Shown here one piece after another: positions 36,100-44,036 of a stretch of DNA of 64,000 nucleotides (position 1 is its first letter; each line of letters starts with the position of its first letter). The notes under the pieces are model-generated. The model was not told the origin of the DNA and made no database searches. It saw nothing but the letters and a program-made list of their open reading frames with translations. Source of the DNA: DATBFU01 sp035498405 (GTDB taxonomy: Bacteria > Acidobacteriota > Thermoanaerobaculia > UBA5066 > Gp7-AA6). The stretch lies in assembly GCA_035498405.1 (NCBI GenBank), contig DATKAE010000032.1:1-64000 (forward strand), read 5' to 3'. The position numbers and the translations under genes are program-made.

Positions 36100-37998
36100 A
36101 TGGCCCTGCGCAAGTCGACGCGAATCTGGCTGGCTCTCTTCGCGGTCGGGCTCGCCGGCATCCTCGTCAACGGATCGTCCGATCGGCTGGGAAGCGCCTC
36201 CATTCTCTTCACCCTGCTCGCCGACACCGCCGCATGCGTCCTGCTCTGGCGCGCGGGGGTGGCGGCGTTCCGCCTCATCATTCGGCGGCTGACCCTGCGT
36301 CTCGCCTTCTCGTACTTCCTGATTGGCATCGTGCCGATTCCGCTGCTGGCGGCGTTGTTCTCGGTCGCTGGTTACGTGCTCGCGCACCAGATCATCGCAA
36401 CCCGCCTGCGCGACGAGGTCAACGAGCTCGCCGACCTCGCCCGGTCGTCCGCCGCCGACGCGCCGCACGTCCAGCTCGGAAGAGACGGTCGCGTCGTGTC
36501 CTCGGATGTCTCCTGGCTGAAGCCGGGCGACGAGGTGCCGTGGGCCGGCGCTCTGGTCCTGCCCCATCCCATCATTGTCCAGGGGTCCGTCTGGATCGGG
36601 ATCCGGAACGAGACGCCGGGCGGCCCCGTGCTTCGGCTCCTGCCCTTGCAGGACCCGTCGGCGCCCTGGCTCCAGCGCCTGGCCGACCGGACCGGCTGGG
36701 ACGTGATGGTGAGGGCGGGTTCCGGCGAGGGGACCTTCTCGGGCTATCAGATTCGCGTCCGCCGCAACCGCGAAAGGAAGGCCGAGGAGCGTTTCGTCAG
36801 CCCCCACCCGAGCGCGGAGCCAATCCCGAGGACTTTCTGGAGCCGCGAATGGTTGGGTGGCATCTACGTGGATCGGGCGGTCGCGATCGTGGGCGAGAAG
36901 CCCGCTGGGACTCCCGTCGTCGCCTTCCTGGCCCGCACGTCGCCAGCGGTGTTCCTTGGCCAGCTCTTTGCCCAAGGCGTTCCTGAGATCCGTCGCATCG
37001 TCCGCGTGCTGATCGTGGGACTGACCGCGGCGCTTCTCCTGGTCTATCTCGTCGCCCTCGCAATTGCCTTCGGCCTGGTGGCGTCGATCGTTCGGAACGT
37101 CAATCGCCTGACGCGAGCGACCGCGGCGATTTCCGCGGGGGATTTCTCTGTCCGGGTGAACTCGAAGTCCAAAGACCAGATCGGCGATCTGGCCCGCTCG
37201 TTCGACGGAATGGCCGCCTCCATCCAGTCGCTCCTGCGGGAGACGGCGCGGAAGGAGAAGCTCGAGGCCGACCTGGCGGTGGCACGCGCGATCCAGGAGA
37301 GCTTTCTGCCCGAGTCCGGAGTGCGCTGGAAGGGATTCCACGCCGTCGCCCATTTCGAGCCGGCCGCCGATCTGGGCGGTGATTACTACGACATCCTTCC
37401 GATGCCCGACGGGCGCACCGCGGTCGCGATCGGCGATGTGTCCGGACACGGGCTTCCGACCGGTTTGGTCGCGGCGGCGGCCCGAGCCTCCCTGGCGAGC
37501 TTCGTCGAGCTCGGAGTGCCGGCGGATCAGGCGTTCCTGCGTCTCGGGCAGCGGACGGAACGGTCGCGCGACTCGCAGCGCCGACTCTACACGACGCTCT
37601 CTTTCTTCGCCTACGACGCCGGGCGCCGGGTGGGGACGCTGACCAACGCGGGCCACCCGGCTCCGTACCGCGTGTCGGGCAATCGAGTGGAACGACTCGA
37701 GGTCTCCGCCCTGCCGATCGGTCTGCTGCCCGGGAAGCCGTCCTCCTATCCCTCGAAGGACTTCGCGTTTGACCCCGGAGACCGGCTCGTCTTCTTCACC
37801 GACGGCGTCGTCGAGGCCGCCGACGCGCAGGAGGACCCGTGGGGGTACGAGCGTCTCGAGGCTCTCCTCGCGCGAGAAGGCGAACTGCCGCCTGATCAGC
37901 TCGTCGGCGCCGTCCTGGCGGCCGTCGCCGCCCACGTCGGACCGACACCGCTCGAGGACGACCGGACATTGCTCATTCTGAGCTTCGACGCGGCCTGA
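36100..37998 (+). CDS. Membrane-anchored PP2C-type phosphatase (SpoIIE/RsbU) with HAMP domain
   Basis: The 632-residue protein has hydrophobic helices near 8-25, 30-55 and 66-95, an extracytoplasmic sensor region to about 300, and another membrane helix at about 302-330. A HAMP linker (RATAAISAGDFSVRVNSKSKDQIGDLARSFD) and a SpoIIE-type phosphatase (about 400-630) follow. The phosphatase motifs ADLGGDYYD, GDVSGHG, FFTDGVVEA and DDRTLLIL keep the metal-binding aspartates. Such proteins dephosphorylate anti-anti-sigma partners in response to a signal. No STAS or HPK-type partner gene is adjacent, so the target is unknown. Confidence 0.87.
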   Translation: MALRKSTRIWLALFAVGLAGILVNGSSDRLGSASILFTLLADTAACVLLWRAGVAAFRLIIRRLTLRLAFSYFLIGIVPIPLLAALFSVAGYVLAHQIIATRLRDEVNELADLARSSAADAPHVQLGRDGRVVSSDVSWLKPGDEVPWAGALVLPHPIIVQGSVWIGIRNETPGGPVLRLLPLQDPSAPWLQRLADRTGWDVMVRAGSGEGTFSGYQIRVRRNRERKAEERFVSPHPSAEPIPRTFWSREWLGGIYVDRAVAIVGEKPAGTPVVAFLARTSPAVFLGQLFAQGVPEIRRIVRVLIVGLTAALLLVYLVALAIAFGLVASIVRNVNRLTRATAAISAGDFSVRVNSKSKDQIGDLARSFDGMAASIQSLLRETARKEKLEADLAVARAIQESFLPESGVRWKGFHAVAHFEPAADLGGDYYDILPMPDGRTAVAIGDVSGHGLPTGLVAAAARASLASFVELGVPADQAFLRLGQRTERSRDSQRRLYTTLSFFAYDAGRRVGTLTNAGHPAPYRVSGNRVERLEVSALPIGLLPGKPSSYPSKDFAFDPGDRLVFFTDGVVEAADAQEDPWGYERLEALLAREGELPPDQLVGAVLAAVAAHVGPTPLEDDRTLLILSFDAA

Positions 37999-38328
37999 TC
38001 AGCCCCGGCGGTCGGCCCAGTGCCCGTCGACCCAGTACCATCCCTGGTGCGCGTGTCTCCATGAACCCGCCACCCAGACCGCTTCCGCATGAGGCCGCCG
38101 CTCCCAGCGCCCGGCCCGCCATTGGTAAGCGTTGGCCCGCCATACCCAGCTGCCCTCGATCCAGACGTAGCCCGGACCCGGAGACACCGCGCGGACCTCG
38201 ACGAGAGGAGCCGGTGGGGCGACCGCCACATACGCCACCCCCGGCGGAACAGGCACGAGGCAAGCCGACAGGAGCGGCAAGCTCATGAACGCCGCCGGCA
38301 GGAGAATCTTCTTGAGTAAGCCTTTCAT
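37999..38328 (-). CDS. Small lipoprotein with YXWGXW-like repeats
   Basis: From the ATG at 38328 (preceded by GGGAGG) the 109-residue precursor has a lipoprotein signal ending LPLLSAC, with lipidated Cys near residue 20. The mature part has tryptophan- and glycine-rich repeats of the YXWGXW type (YVWIEGSWVW, YQWRAGRWERR, AVWVAGSW, YYWVDGHW). The family is exported and uncharacterised. The stop codon abuts the phosphatase stop with no gap, forming TGATCA. A sigma-54-like promoter is upstream. Confidence 0.8.
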   Translation of the reverse strand: MKGLLKKILLPAAFMSLPLLSACLVPVPPGVAYVAVAPPAPLVEVRAVSPGPGYVWIEGSWVWRANAYQWRAGRWERRPHAEAVWVAGSWRHAHQGWYWVDGHWADRRG

Positions 38329-38352
38329 GGCGCACCTCCCTCGGTCGGTTCC

Positions 38353-38369
38353 TGCAAGATCACGACCAA
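38353..38369 (-). promoter_or_regulatory. Sigma-54-like -24/-12 promoter of the lipoprotein gene
   Basis: The minus strand reads TTGG-N8-TTGCA. The invariant GG and GC are exactly 10 bases apart, and the TTGCA half matches the -12 box fully. Predicted transcription starts about 12 bases before the ATG. rpoN is encoded at 7295. The -24 box matches only at TTGG, so this is a candidate. Confidence 0.4.
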
Positions 38370-38449
38370 CTTCCCGGGCTTTCCGGCAGGGCTCGAGCCG
38401 GGCGATATAGTCGCGCCGGGCCGACCGCCTCGTCGGGCGGACAGACGCG

Positions 38450-39397
38450 ATGCCTCCGCGAAAGAGAAAGAAACAAGCCGACTCCGCCTCGCGGGGCCTC
38501 TCGGCGCCCGAGGTGGCGACAGGGTCGGCTCCGGCGAGCCTCACGGCGCTTCGCGAAGCGATCGAGGGGGACGGCGGCTCGGTCCTCGCCGCCTACCGGG
38601 ACCCGCTCGGCGGCCACTGGCAGCTGTTCGCCGCGCTACCCATCGAGCGTGTCGAGCCGACTCCGTTCCAGCGCGACCTCTCCGAAGCCCACGTCACGCG
38701 TCTGGCCCGCGTCGTCGATGGGCTCGGGCGATTCTTGGACCCGATCATCGCCGTCCGCACGCCGGAGGGCCAGTACTGGACGCCCAACGGCAATCATCGG
38801 CTCTCCGCGATGAAGCGGCTCGGCGCCCGGTCCGTCGTCGCGCTCGTTCTGCCCGAGCGCGACGTCGCCTACAAGATCCTCGCGCTGAACACCGAGAAGG
38901 CGCACAACCTGCGGGAGAAGGCGCTCGAGGTCATCCGCATGGCGCGCGACCTCGCCGGACGGGATGGAGCGCCCGAGCGGCAATACGCGCTCGAGTTCGA
39001 GGAGGCGGCGTTTCTCACCCTCGGAATCTGTTACGAGAAGAACGGCCGGTTCGCGGGCGGCGCATACCATCCGCTTCTCAAGCGGGTAGACGAGTTTCTC
39101 GCCGAGCCCCTCCCCGGCGCTCTCGCCATTCGCGAGGGGCGGGCGGCGCGACTCCAGGAGCTCGAGGAGGCCGTGTCCGCCGCAATTCTGGGGTTGAAGG
39201 AACGCGGGTTCGAGAGCCCCTACCTGCGGGCATTCGTCGTCGCGCGGATCAATCCGTTGCGCTTCTCCAAGGCCGAGAAGCCCTCTTTCGACGGGACGCT
39301 CGAGAAGATGATCACGGCCGCGAAGAAGTTCAAGCCCGAATCGGTCAAAGCCGAGCAGGTCGCCCGAGCCGCGGGGGCCCCGGAGGAGACTTCGTAA
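38450..39397 (+). CDS. Orphan ParB/Spo0J N-terminal-domain protein
   Basis: The 315-residue protein has a basic N-terminus (PPRKRKKQ) and a ParB-like domain at about 60-150. The domain has IERVEPTPFQRDL and the nucleotide-loop equivalent TPNGNHRLSAMKRLG, where canonical ParB has GERR. There is no recognisable parS-type helix-turn-helix; the C-terminal half is helical and charged. The true parB is at 18017, so this is a different member of the fold, which includes CTPases and nuclease-like proteins. GATATAGT near 38404-38411 may be its -10. It precedes kdd by 56 bases but a functional link is unproven. Confidence 0.72.
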   Translation: MPPRKRKKQADSASRGLSAPEVATGSAPASLTALREAIEGDGGSVLAAYRDPLGGHWQLFAALPIERVEPTPFQRDLSEAHVTRLARVVDGLGRFLDPIIAVRTPEGQYWTPNGNHRLSAMKRLGARSVVALVLPERDVAYKILALNTEKAHNLREKALEVIRMARDLAGRDGAPERQYALEFEEAAFLTLGICYEKNGRFAGGAYHPLLKRVDEFLAEPLPGALAIREGRAARLQELEEAVSAAILGLKERGFESPYLRAFVVARINPLRFSKAEKPSFDGTLEKMITAAKKFKPESVKAEQVARAAGAPEETS

Positions 39398-39441
39398 CCG
39401 AAGAACGACGCGCGGGTCGGTCGGTTGCTGTCGCGCCGGGA

Positions 39442-39447
39442 CATAAT
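39442..39447 (+). promoter_or_regulatory. -10-like hexamer of kdd (leaderless type)
   Basis: CATAAT matches TATAAT at five of six bases and ends 6 bases before the kdd ATG. No ribosome-binding site or clear -35 is seen. It would start the lysine-degradation transcript at its first codon. Confidence 0.4.
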
Positions 39448-39453
39448 CGGTCC

Positions 39454-40503
39454 ATGATCGTGGTCCCCCACCCCTTCGGACTCCACCGCAGCCTCGATCC
39501 GCCGGGAGTGCTGCCCCAATCGGCCCGGCGGCTCGACTCGACGCCGCGTGCTCTCGAGAACGAAATCGCCGTGGCCGTTCGCGCCCTGAACGTCGACTCC
39601 GCCTCCTTCCGGCAGATGCGCGAGACGGAGCGATCGACCGGCGAAACGGTCGAGCAGCAGGTGCTTCGCATCGTCGGCGAGCGCGGGAAGATGCAGAACC
39701 CGGTCACCGGCTCGGGCGGGATCTTCTTGGGCGAGGTCCGCGAGGTCGGCGCCCGGCATCCGGCCGCCGGAAACCTCCGGCCGGGAGAGCGGATCGCGTC
39801 GCTCGTTTCGCTCTCCTTGACGCCGCTGTCCATCCAACGCATCAAGGCCGTGATCGCGTCCTCCGAGAGGATCGAGCTCGAGGGAACGGCGATTCTCTTC
39901 GAGCGTACCCTCTGGGCGAGGCTCCCCGGCGATTTTCGCGAGGAAGTCGCGCTCGCCGCTTTCGACGTGGCGGGGGCACCGGCCGCCGTTCTGCGCCGGG
40001 CGGGCGCGGACCAGACGGTCGTCGTGCTCGGAACGGGGAAGGCCGGCCTCCTCTGCCTGGCTGCGGCGCGCGAGGCCGTCGGGCCCGCGGGCAAGGTCTT
40101 CGCGGTCGACCCGTCGGAGGCCGCCTCGGCCCGGGCTCGGGGCGTCGGCGACGCGGACGCCGTCTTCACGATCGACGCCCGGGACCCCATCGCCGTTCAT
40201 TCGGCGCTCCAGGAGGCGACGCGGAGCGGTCTCGCGGACTTGGTCGTCAATGCGGTCAACGCCCCGGGGACCGAGATCGCCAGTGTGCTCGCTTCGAAGG
40301 AGGAGGGAACCGTTCTCTTCTTCGGCATGGCGACCTCCTTCCAGGCCGCGGCCCTGGGCGCGGAAGGCCTGGCGCACCCGGCGACTCTTCTGATCGGCAA
40401 TGGCTACGTTCCGGGGCATGCCGAAGCGGTCCTGAACCTGCTCCGCCGCCGCCCGAGGCTGCGAACCGCCTTCGAGTCGCTCTGCTCGCTCGGTCCGCCT
40501 TGA
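39454..40503 (+). CDS. kdd: L-erythro-3,5-diaminohexanoate dehydrogenase
   Basis: Kdd oxidatively deaminates 3,5-diaminohexanoate to 5-amino-3-oxohexanoate in the lysine 5,6-aminomutase pathway, using NAD(P). The 349-residue protein has the family-specific N-terminal region (HRSLDPPGVLPQSA, ALNVDSASFRQM, ERGKMQNPVTGSGG). A Rossmann segment VVLGTGKAGLLCLAAAREA follows. The product is used by Kce encoded at 45186. The gene joins the next by a TTGA overlap. Recognition rests on remembered similarity to the clostridial enzyme, and the neighbouring kamDE, kal and kce support it strongly. Confidence 0.9.
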   Translation: MIVVPHPFGLHRSLDPPGVLPQSARRLDSTPRALENEIAVAVRALNVDSASFRQMRETERSTGETVEQQVLRIVGERGKMQNPVTGSGGIFLGEVREVGARHPAAGNLRPGERIASLVSLSLTPLSIQRIKAVIASSERIELEGTAILFERTLWARLPGDFREEVALAAFDVAGAPAAVLRRAGADQTVVVLGTGKAGLLCLAAAREAVGPAGKVFAVDPSEAASARARGVGDADAVFTIDARDPIAVHSALQEATRSGLADLVVNAVNAPGTEIASVLASKEEGTVLFFGMATSFQAAALGAEGLAHPATLLIGNGYVPGHAEAVLNLLRRRPRLRTAFESLCSLGPP

Positions 40504-41432
40504 GCGAAGCGGCGCGCGCCCTGACGGAGCGGATCCTCGCCGCCCAGTCCCGACGGGTGGCGTTCCTCGGCCTCGCCAAGAACGCGGGAAAGACGACGGC
40601 CCTCGTCGCGACGCTCGGCGAGCTGTCCCGCGTCGGGATCGCCGCGGGCGCGACGTCCGTCGGGCGCGACGGCGAGGACTTCGACGCCTTGACCGGCGAG
40701 CCCAAGCCTCGATTCCGCCTTTGGCCGGGCCAGCTCGTGGCCTCGGCCGAAAGCACGCTCGATGGGACGACCCTCTCCTTGACGGTGCTGGCGCGGCTTC
40801 CCTTTCCGACCCGCTTCGGGCCTGTCGCCGTCGCTCGCGTCGGAACGCCCGGTGAGCTCGAGGTGATGGGGCCAACGACGGCGTCGCAGACGGCGCAGAC
40901 CGCCTCGGCCCTCGAGGCCGCGGGAGCCCGCGTGGTATTGCTCGACGGCGCCTTCGGCCGAAGGGCATTCGCTTCGGCGCGAGTGGCCGACGGAATCGTC
41001 CTCGCGGTCGGAATGTCGGCCGGGCGGAGCCTGGAGAGTGTCCTCGAAAGGGCGCGCTTTGCCGCCGACTTGATTCAGTTGCCGACGAACTTCGCCGGCC
41101 GCCGCCGGACGATCGACGGAGCGCTGACCGACGAGCTGCTCCACGAGCTGCCACCGGAGCCCGGTGAAACTCTCGTGGCCCAGGATTTCGCCTCGGTCTT
41201 TCTCTCCGCGTCGGGGGTCCGAGACTTGAGGCAACGAGGCATCGGCCTGGCAGTCGAGCGACCGGCTCGCCTGATCGCGGTCACGGCGAACCCCTCGGCG
41301 CCGGGGCGCCCTCCCCTGCCCGCCAGGGCGTTCTTCGAGGCGCTCGCCGGCACTCTGCCGGGCATCGCGATCTTCGACCTGGAGGCGAGTCTGTCGAGCG
41401 TCGAGCCGCGAGCGGGAGAGAAGGACCGATAA
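40500..41432 (+). CDS. P-loop protein, KamB-like (probable aminomutase reactivase subunit)
   Basis: The 310-residue protein starts at a TTG overlapping the kdd stop. It has a Walker A-type motif GLAKNAGKTT at about residues 23-32, followed by a Rossmann-like fold with VVLLDGAFGRRAFA and an Ala-rich C-terminal half. The position inside the kam cluster and the P-loop resemble KamB of clostridial lysine-fermentation clusters, annotated as a reactivase subunit for lysine 5,6-aminomutase. Its usual partner, the MutS-like ATPase KamC, is not in the window. The KamB assignment comes from context and recall, not from a search. Confidence 0.55.
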   Translation: MSEAARALTERILAAQSRRVAFLGLAKNAGKTTALVATLGELSRVGIAAGATSVGRDGEDFDALTGEPKPRFRLWPGQLVASAESTLDGTTLSLTVLARLPFPTRFGPVAVARVGTPGELEVMGPTTASQTAQTASALEAAGARVVLLDGAFGRRAFASARVADGIVLAVGMSAGRSLESVLERARFAADLIQLPTNFAGRRRTIDGALTDELLHELPPEPGETLVAQDFASVFLSASGVRDLRQRGIGLAVERPARLIAVTANPSAPGRPPLPARAFFEALAGTLPGIAIFDLEASLSSVEPRAGEKDR

Positions 41433-41455
41433 GGGCGCGACAACGGCCCCATCCG

Positions 41456-42400
41456 TTACCAGCTGACGCGCAACGCGGCCCCATCGGGAATGGGAACGAC
41501 CTCGAGCGTCGTCTTCGGCGCGGCCGTCTCGACACCGGAAGTTTCCGCGCGGTGGCGCCGGACGAGAAAGCGCCCCGTCGCCGTGGCGAAGAGGGCCCCG
41601 GTGACGACGTCGCTGAAGAAGTGCGCCCTGTCGTTGATCCGGTCGCAGGCGACGACGAACGCGAGCCCGTAGGCGAGGGTAGGGATGATCCACCCGGGCG
41701 CGCGCATCGCGATCACGGAGGACACGGCGAAGGCCTGGGTCGCGTGGCCCGAGGTGAAGGAGTTGTGCCCGGAGAAGGGGTCGAAGATCGTTTCCCCATT
41801 GGACTGGTTCGGCCGATAGCGGCCGGCGACCGGCTTGATCACCAGGTTGGTGAAGGCTCCCGCGATGATCGCCGTCTCGAGCGCGTCTCGTCCCATGTCC
41901 CGCACATCGCTGTCCCCGGCCACGAGGCCGATGGCCAGAAGCCCGCCGGCCACGGCAAATCCGCCACCCGCGCCGTACCAGGAGGTCCCGCTCGAGACGC
42001 TGTTGGTGAAGTTTGACCGGTGCTTCGCGAACAGGTCGTAGACGGCCTTATCGGACCAGAAGGCGCCCCCGATCATCGCGGCCGCGCCCACGGCGTGCCA
42101 GCCGTCTCGAGCGTCCCAGTGAAAGGGCGCCACCACGAGAGCGGCGGTGTCCGAGCCGTAGCGCTTCGCCTCGTTCCAGAGGGCATTGCCGACCACCTTC
42201 AAGACCGGGGGCTTGGCCGGAGAGGCAGGGGCCTGCTCCGATTGGCCGGTTTCGACCGGGTCGAAAGCCGGGCAATCCTCTAGCTCGACGGCCGCCGCAC
42301 GGCTGGAGACGAGGAGAAGCACGAGGAAAGTGAGAAATTCGGATCGGGCCCGAGGCCACCGCGCCGCGGACCACAAACCCAACCCGCTACTCGTTGGCAA
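41456..42400 (-). CDS. PAP2-superfamily phosphatase, exported
   Basis: From a TTG at 42400 the 314-residue protein has an N-terminal signal (RSEFLTFLVLLLVSSRAAA). It has the three PAP2 phosphatase motifs: KPVAGRYRP, SFTSGHATQA and RINDRAHFFSDVV. Such enzymes remove phosphate from lipid pyrophosphates such as undecaprenyl or phosphatidic acid derivatives on the periplasmic side. The gene lies antisense inside the lysine cluster, converging on the KamB-like gene and diverging from kamD. It probably has no part in lysine breakdown. The start is uncertain because no ATG is available. Confidence 0.82.
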   Translation of the reverse strand: MPTSSGLGLWSAARWPRARSEFLTFLVLLLVSSRAAAVELEDCPAFDPVETGQSEQAPASPAKPPVLKVVGNALWNEAKRYGSDTAALVVAPFHWDARDGWHAVGAAAMIGGAFWSDKAVYDLFAKHRSNFTNSVSSGTSWYGAGGGFAVAGGLLAIGLVAGDSDVRDMGRDALETAIIAGAFTNLVIKPVAGRYRPNQSNGETIFDPFSGHNSFTSGHATQAFAVSSVIAMRAPGWIIPTLAYGLAFVVACDRINDRAHFFSDVVTGALFATATGRFLVRRHRAETSGVETAAPKTTLEVVPIPDGAALRVSW

Positions 42401-42461
42401 GACTCGCCCGCCTCGGAATACGCCAACCCGATCCGGTGTGCCTGTATTTCCGGGCCCCGGC

Positions 42462-42467
42462 TATACT
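42462..42467 (+). promoter_or_regulatory. -10-like hexamer of kamD (leaderless type)
   Basis: TATACT matches TATAAT at five of six bases and ends 9 bases before the kamD ATG with no Shine-Dalgarno sequence between. It gives the downstream half of the split cluster its own promoter. No convincing -35 is seen. Confidence 0.45.
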
Positions 42468-42476
42468 GCCCCGTCG

Positions 42477-44036
42477 ATGCCCCCCAAGCTCGGTCTTTCG
42501 GCGGAGCGAATCGAGAACTGCCGGCGCCTCGCCGGGAAAGTCGCCGACGGTGTTCGAAGGGAGACGGAGCCGTTCACCACCGTTTCCACCGAACGCGCGG
42601 TCTTGCGACTCCTGGGCGTCGATGGGGTGGATGAGCAGGACGTTCCGATCCCCAACCGAGTCGTCGAGTCCCTGCGGGCGACGGGCAAGCTCGCCCGCGG
42701 CGCCGCCGTGTGGCTGGGAAGCGCGTTGGCGGCCGGAGACTCGGGCCCGACAGAGGCCGCACGGCGGCTCTCGGATCCGTCCCAGGCGAAGGGAATCTCG
42801 GAGCATCCGCGGTGGCGAGAGGCGCTCGCCCCACTGGTGGCTTCGACCCTCGGACGCATCCGGGGCAACGCCGCCGAACGCCGGCGGCGCCTGGCGGCGC
42901 ACCCGCCGGACGAAGAGCCGCTTCTGTACGCCATCGTCGCCACGGGAAACATCTACGAAGACATCATTCAGGCCGAGGCGGCGGCCCGCGCCGGCGCGCA
43001 GTGCATCGCGGTCATCCGATCGACCGCGCAGTCGCTGCTCGACCACGTCCCTCACGGAGCGACCACCAGCGGCTTCGGCGGGACCTTCGCGACCCAGGAA
43101 AACTTTCGCCTCATGCGGGCGGCGCTCGATCGGATCGAGCCAGAGATCGGGCGCTCCGTGCGCCTGGTCAACTACTGCTCGGGACTGTGCATGCCCGAGA
43201 TCGCGGCCATGGGGGCCTTCGAGCGCCTCGACATGATGTTGAACGATGCCCTCTACGGCATCATCTTCAGGGACATCAATCCCTTCCGCACGCTGATCGA
43301 CCAGAACTTTTCCCGTCGGATCAACGCCGCGGCCGGTATCGTGATCAACACGGGGGAAGACAACTATCTGACGACCGCCGACGCCGTCGAGCAGGCGCCG
43401 GCGGTGCTCGCCTCTCAGTTCATCAACGAGCGTTTGGCCCTGGACGCGGGGCTCGAGCGCTGGCAAATCGGCCTCGGGCACGCCTTCGAGATCGACCCGG
43501 AGCTCGAGGATGGCCTTCTCCTCGAGATCGCCCAGGCCGAGGCGGCTCGCGAGATTTTCACCGAGTCGCCGCTCAAGTACATGCCGCCGACCAAGCACAT
43601 GACGGGCAACGTCCTGCGCGGCTACCAGCAGAACGCGCTCTTCGTGCTCACGTCCGTCGCGACGGGACAGTCGATCCACCTGCTCGGCATGCTGACGGAG
43701 GCCCTCCACACGCCGCTGCTCTCGGACCGGTGGCTGGCGATCGACCAGGCGAAGACGATCCGCACGAACGCCCGGCACCTCTCCGAGGAGATCGCCTTCG
43801 CGCCGCACGGCCGGATCGTCCGCCGCGCGCACGAAGTCCTCGAGGGAGCCGAGGCGCTCCTCGAGCGAATCGCCGGCCAGGGGCTTTTCGACGCGCTCGC
43901 CTCGGGCGTCTTCGCCGACACGCGACGGCCGCGCGAGAGCGGACGCGGCCGGGAGGGCGTTGTCGAGCGGCATCCGGAGTATTCGAACCCCTTCCGGGAG
44001 GCTTGGGACCGCGAGCCCGCGGGGGCGGCCTCGTGA
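42477..44036 (+). CDS. kamD: Lysine 5,6-aminomutase subunit alpha
   Basis: KamD is the large catalytic subunit of the adenosylcobalamin- and PLP-dependent enzyme that moves the terminal amino group of D-lysine or L-beta-lysine from C6 to C5. The ATG at 42477 gives 519 residues, matching the family length near 516; the longer upstream reading frame overlaps the divergent PAP2 gene and was rejected. Family sequence is continuous, for example ATGNIYEDIIQAEAAARAG, GATTSGFGGTFATQENF and SPLKYMPPTKHMTGN. The GTG of kamE overlaps its stop. Confidence 0.94.
   Translation: MPPKLGLSAERIENCRRLAGKVADGVRRETEPFTTVSTERAVLRLLGVDGVDEQDVPIPNRVVESLRATGKLARGAAVWLGSALAAGDSGPTEAARRLSDPSQAKGISEHPRWREALAPLVASTLGRIRGNAAERRRRLAAHPPDEEPLLYAIVATGNIYEDIIQAEAAARAGAQCIAVIRSTAQSLLDHVPHGATTSGFGGTFATQENFRLMRAALDRIEPEIGRSVRLVNYCSGLCMPEIAAMGAFERLDMMLNDALYGIIFRDINPFRTLIDQNFSRRINAAAGIVINTGEDNYLTTADAVEQAPAVLASQFINERLALDAGLERWQIGLGHAFEIDPELEDGLLLEIAQAEAAREIFTESPLKYMPPTKHMTGNVLRGYQQNALFVLTSVATGQSIHLLGMLTEALHTPLLSDRWLAIDQAKTIRTNARHLSEEIAFAPHGRIVRRAHEVLEGAEALLERIAGQGLFDALASGVFADTRRPRESGRGREGVVERHPEYSNPFREAWDREPAGAAS

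Noticed and set aside
33991..37935. A 1314-codon minus-strand frame that would extend guaA through two upstream genes
   Set aside because: GuaA ends cleanly at its conserved N-terminus at 35532. The upstream part is antisense to the phosphatase gene and is a shadow.
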